Assembly: GCA_023422005.1 (NCBI GenBank)
Contig: JAEZSC010000147.1
Location: forward strand, 1 to 8,073
DNA: 8,073 nt
Source of the DNA: Bacillota bacterium
Lineage (GTDB): Bacteria > Bacillota > Clostridia > Christensenellales > UMGS416
Direction: 5' to 3'
In this document: one piece after another, positions 5,838 through 8,073 of the stretch
Layout of the letters: every line of letters begins with the position of its first letter
How positions within the stretch are numbered: position 1 is the first letter of the stretch
The notes under the pieces: generated by a model
What the model was told of the DNA's origin: nothing
Databases searched by the model: none
Seen by the model: the letters and a program-made list of their open reading frames with translations, nothing else
Made by a program: the position numbers and the translations under genes

Positions 5838-5848
5838 AACGTTTCGCG
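5838..5848. promoter_or_regulatory. Candidate operator at the fucI transcription start
   Basis: AACGTTTCGCG is the exact reverse complement of the 5779-5789 stretch. It matches 8 of 10 bases of GAAACGTTTC and sits at or just after the predicted start of transcription, a classic repressor position. The two sites are centred about 59 bp apart and flank the promoter. Confidence 0.5.
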
Positions 5849-5898
5849 TTGCTCCGGTCGAGGAATGATATGCATTCTTTGACCCAATCAACTTTGCA

Positions 5899-5916
5899 GC
5901 GGCAATGAATTGCCGC
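5899..5916 (+). repeat. Leader hairpin just before the fucI ribosome binding site
   Basis: GCGGCAAT-GA-ATTGCCGC is a perfect 8-bp inverted repeat (effectively a 7-bp stem with a TGAA loop) ending 6 bases before the AAGGAGG (5923-5929) of fucI. It leaves the ribosome binding site free and has no U-tract. A role in message stability or translation efficiency is possible, but nothing more can be said. Confidence 0.55.
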
Positions 5917-5932
5917 CGAGAGAAGGAGGCGC

Positions 5933-7747
5933 ATGCCCTTGAAATCGCCCGCCAACCGCTTCCCCGGCCAGCCGCCCAAGGTGGGCATCCGGCCGACCAT
6001 CGACGGCCGCCTAAACGGCGTCCGCGAATCCCTGGAAGGCCAGACCATGGCCATGGCCCAGGCCGCCGCGCGGCTCATCAGCGAAAACCTCCGCCACCCC
6101 AACGGCGCCCCCGTGGAGTGCGTCATCGCCGATACGACCATCGGCGGCGTGGCGGAAGCCGCCGCCTGTGCTGAGAAGTTTGCCCGCGCCGGTGTGGGCG
6201 TCAGCCTTACGGTGACACCGTGCTGGTGCTACGGCTCTGAGACCATGGACATGGACCCTTCCATGCCCAAGGCCGTGTGGGGTTTCAACGGAACCGAACG
6301 ACCCGGCGCTGTGTATCTGGCCGCTGTGCTGGCCGCCCACAACATGAAGGGCCTGCCGGCCTTCTCCATCTACGGCCATGACGTGCAGGACAGCACGGAC
6401 ACTTCGATTCCCGATGATGTGGCTCAGAAGATCCTGCGCTTCGTTCGCGGCGGCCTGGCCGTGGCGTGGATGCGCGGCAAGAGCTATCTGTCGGTGGGCG
6501 GCACGTCCATGGGCATTGCCGGCTCCATCGTCGTGCCGGATTTCTTTGAGGACTATCTGGGCATGCGCGTGGAATCGGTGGATATGTCCGAAGTGAAGCG
6601 CCGCCTGGAGCAGGACATCTTCGACAAGGCGGAGTATGACCGCGCCTACGCGTGGGTAAAAGCCAACTGCAAGGTCGGCCCGGATTTCAACGCGCCGGAC
6701 AAGCAGCACAGCCAGCAGAAGAAGGATGAAACCTGGGAAATCTGCGTCAAGATGGCGCTGATCGTACGCGACCTGATGATCGGCAACCCGGCTCTCAAGG
6801 CCGCCGGCTTCGGCGAGGAGGCCAACGGCCACAATGCCATCGCTTCGGGTTTCCAGGGCCAGCGCCAATGGACGGACTTCATGACCAATGGCGACTTCGT
6901 GGAGGCCATCCTGAATTCCTCCTTCGATTGGGACGGCGTGCGCCAGCCCTACATCGTGGCCACCGAGAACGATTGCCTCAACGGCATGGCCATGCTCTTC
7001 GGCCACCTGCTCAGCGGCAGCGCCCAGGTGTTCGCCGACGTGCGCACCTACTGGTCGCCGGACGCCGTGAAGCGCGTGACCGGCAAGGAACTGACTGGCC
7101 AGGCCAAGGACGGCATCATTCACCTGATCAACTCCGGCGCGGCGGCGCTGGACGGCTCCGGCCGCCAGAGCATCGACGGCCAGCCGGCCATCAAGCCCTG
7201 GTGGGAGGTGTCCGACGCCGAGGCCAAGGATTGCCTGGACAACACCCAGTGGTGCTATGGCAGCCTGGGCTACTTCCGCGGCGGCGGCTATTCGTCGCTG
7301 TTCACGACCCGCGGCGGCATGCCGGTCACGATGAGCCGCCTGAACCTGGTCAAGGGCCTGGGCCCGGTGCTGCAGATCGCCGAGGGGTACACAGTGGAGC
7401 TGCCCCCGGACATGCACCAGACGCTGAACCTGCGCACGGACCCCAGCTGGCCCACCACGTGGTTTGCCCCGCGGCTCACCGGCCAGGGCGCCTTCTCCGA
7501 TGTGTATTCGGTGATGGCCAACTGGGGCGCCAACCACGGCGCGTTCAGCTACGGCCACATCGGCGCGGACCTGATCGCCCTGGCGGCCATGCTGCGCATA
7601 CCGGTTTCCATGCACAACGTGCCCGATACCCAGGTGTACCGCCCGTCGGCGTGGGCCAGCTTTGGCACCGCCGACCTGGAAGGGGCGGATTACCGCGCTT
7701 GCCAGGCCTACGGCCCGCTGTACGGCAGCCTGAAAAAGTATAAGTAA
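5933..7747 (+). CDS. fucI: L-fucose isomerase
   Basis: Catalyses the Mn-dependent aldose-ketose isomerisation of L-fucose to L-fuculose (often also D-arabinose to D-ribulose) in the cytosol. The 604-residue protein matches the E. coli FucI (591 residues) from end to end, including VGIRPTIDGR near the start, TVTPCWCYGSETMDMDP, WGFNGTERPGAVYLAA, SIYGHDVQD, AILNSSFDWDGVRQP, FRGGGYSS and YRACQAYGPLY at the end. The metal ligands are conserved: Glu345 (ATEND), Asp369 (FADVRTYW) and His535 (GANHG), equivalent to E. coli Glu337, Asp361 and His528. The ATG at 5933 is only 3 bases after AAGGAGG (5923-5929); a TTG two codons later (5939) has a more usual 9-base spacing and is an alternative start. No fucose kinase, aldolase, mutarotase or permease gene lies beside it here, and it has its own promoter, operators and terminator, so it may be a single-gene unit. 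Confidence 0.97.
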   Translation: MPLKSPANRFPGQPPKVGIRPTIDGRLNGVRESLEGQTMAMAQAAARLISENLRHPNGAPVECVIADTTIGGVAEAAACAEKFARAGVGVSLTVTPCWCYGSETMDMDPSMPKAVWGFNGTERPGAVYLAAVLAAHNMKGLPAFSIYGHDVQDSTDTSIPDDVAQKILRFVRGGLAVAWMRGKSYLSVGGTSMGIAGSIVVPDFFEDYLGMRVESVDMSEVKRRLEQDIFDKAEYDRAYAWVKANCKVGPDFNAPDKQHSQQKKDETWEICVKMALIVRDLMIGNPALKAAGFGEEANGHNAIASGFQGQRQWTDFMTNGDFVEAILNSSFDWDGVRQPYIVATENDCLNGMAMLFGHLLSGSAQVFADVRTYWSPDAVKRVTGKELTGQAKDGIIHLINSGAAALDGSGRQSIDGQPAIKPWWEVSDAEAKDCLDNTQWCYGSLGYFRGGGYSSLFTTRGGMPVTMSRLNLVKGLGPVLQIAEGYTVELPPDMHQTLNLRTDPSWPTTWFAPRLTGQGAFSDVYSVMANWGANHGAFSYGHIGADLIALAAMLRIPVSMHNVPDTQVYRPSAWASFGTADLEGADYRACQAYGPLYGSLKKYK

Positions 7748-7760
7748 GAGATAGCATCAA

Positions 7761-7795
7761 AAGCGCCCGCAGCCACAGTGTTGCGGGCGTTTCCT
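7761..7795 (+). terminator. Intrinsic terminator of fucI
   Basis: The stem CGCCCGCA/TGCGGGCG (7764-7771 and 7782-7789), extended by a G-T and two A-T pairs, has a 10-base loop and is followed by TTTCCTCAT. It starts 13 bases after the fucI stop codon. Confidence 0.82.
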
Positions 7796-7904
7796 CATAT
7801 AATATCCATGCAATACGTGAAACAATCAGTAGGTTATGCCTTCTCCTCCAGGAAGCCTGACAGGGTAGGGCCGCTTGTCTTTGCTTCCACTTTTCCTTAG
7901 GGCA

Positions 7905-7939
7905 TAAGAAAAACCCGACCGCTTATGTGGCCGGGCTTT
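7905..7939 (-). terminator. Intrinsic terminator of rpsU
   Basis: Read on the minus strand, AAAGCCCGGCC and GGTCGGGTTT form a GC-rich stem with two G-T pairs and an 8-base loop, followed by a TTTTTCTT tract. It begins 6 bases after the rpsU stop codon. The hairpin arms are at 7929-7939 and 7911-7920 on the given strand. Confidence 0.85.
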
Positions 7940-7945
7940 CACTTA

Positions 7946-8073
7946 CTACCTTGATTTCTTGGATTTCTTTCTGGCTTCCAGCGCCTTCATCTTGCGGCGC
8001 ACGCTGGGCTTCTCATAGTGCTCCCGCCTGCGTACTTCCTTCAAAATGCCGCTATTCTGGCATTTGCGCTTGA
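7946..8073 (-). CDS. rpsU: 30S ribosomal protein S21 (C-terminal part, cut by window edge)
   Basis: A small basic protein of the 30S subunit that takes part in mRNA binding and initiation. The last 41 residues and the TAG stop are in the window. They read KRKCQNSGILKEVRRREHYE followed by KPSVRRKMKALEARKKSKKSR, matching the S21 signature REHYEKPSVRRK and the usual basic tail. The first part of the gene lies beyond the right edge. It is transcribed leftward towards fucI and ends at its own terminator. The cut is a window effect, not a broken gene. In many Bacillota yqeY follows rpsU; here it does not. Confidence 0.95.
   Translation of the reverse strand, partial: KRKCQNSGILKEVRRREHYEKPSVRRKMKALEARKKSKKSR

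Larger units (their letters stand above)
5598..5932. other. Divergent regulatory region between the exported-protein gene and fucI
   Basis: This 335-base gap is AT-richer than its flanks. It contains a promoter firing left (5679-5707), a promoter firing right (5801-5829), GAAACGTTTC-type operator candidates at 5779-5792 and 5838-5848, and a leader hairpin before the fucI ribosome binding site (5899-5916). A 73-codon open frame on the minus strand (5666-5887) crosses all these signals, needs a TTG start with no ribosome binding site, and is not called. Confidence 0.65.

Noticed and set aside
5666..5887. 73-codon minus-strand frame in the gap before fucI.
   Set aside because: It needs a TTG start without a ribosome binding site and runs across two promoters and the operator candidates. 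Its composition is not absurd, so it is weakly rather than firmly rejected.
5905..6174. Plus-strand frame overlapping the start of fucI.
   Set aside because: It starts inside the leader hairpin, lacks its own ribosome binding site and gives an Arg/Pro-rich product in the wrong frame of fucI.
6011..7615. Long (534-codon) frame antisense to fucI.
   Set aside because: fucI is unmistakable on the other strand; the antisense product is rich in His, Gly, Ala and Val with no recognisable domain.
7809..7824. Possible third parS site near the right end.
   Set aside because: TGCAATACGTGAAACA matches parS at only 12 of 16 positions and has one intact half; ParB loading normally needs both halves. It may be chance.
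7796..7904. Search for a small gene or RNA between the fucI and rpsU terminators.
   Set aside because: I see no frame with a ribosome binding site, no tRNA-like fold and no clear promoter; it looks like plain spacer between two convergent terminators.

Overview
The window reads as an origin-proximal stretch of chromosome from a GC-rich member of the Bacillota (Clostridia-like). Four things point there: strong AGGAGG-type ribosome binding sites, a Soj/ParA gene start with two perfect copies of the Bacillus-type parS site beside it, ribosomal protein S21, and a clostridial-type class I/II aminotransferase. The genes are mostly GC-rich and the gaps between them more AT-rich. I cannot name a genus or species.

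Layout from left to right. (1) 1-202, minus: the first 67 codons of soj/parA, running off the left edge. (2) 203-515: a divergent intergenic region with two parS sites exactly 63 bp apart, a candidate soj promoter and a good promoter for the next gene. (3) 516-1679, plus: a PLP-dependent aminotransferase. It ends at a very long, perfect, bidirectional terminator hairpin (1749-1798) shared with the convergent neighbour. (4) 1836-4226, minus: glpK (glycerol kinase) followed by an EstA/FrmB-type serine esterase, probably co-transcribed. (5) 4483-4641, plus: a 52-residue Cys/His-rich small protein with a good ribosome binding site. Its stop codon overlaps that of the next, convergent gene. (6) 4638-5597, minus: an unrecognised exported or membrane-anchored protein. 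(7) 5598-5932: a divergent regulatory region with a promoter for each flanking gene and GAAACGTTTC-type (LacI/GalR-like) operator candidates on either side of the plus-strand promoter. (8) 5933-7747, plus: L-fucose isomerase with its terminator. (9) 7946-8073, minus: the C-terminal part of rpsU (S21) with its terminator, running off the right edge.

How the genes work together. The left end is chromosome-segregation machinery, where ParB/Spo0J would load at parS beside soj. The middle looks like small carbon-use modules: an esterase that could release glycerol from acyl esters next to the kinase that traps glycerol, and a separately controlled fucose (or arabinose) isomerase. The aminotransferase and S21 are housekeeping genes. 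I see no CRISPR array, tRNA, rRNA, insertion sequence or prophage module, and no convincing new multi-gene system. The less explained items are the small Cys-rich protein, the unknown exported protein, the paired operators before fucI, and the glycerol kinase that lacks the usual phosphorylatable histidine.
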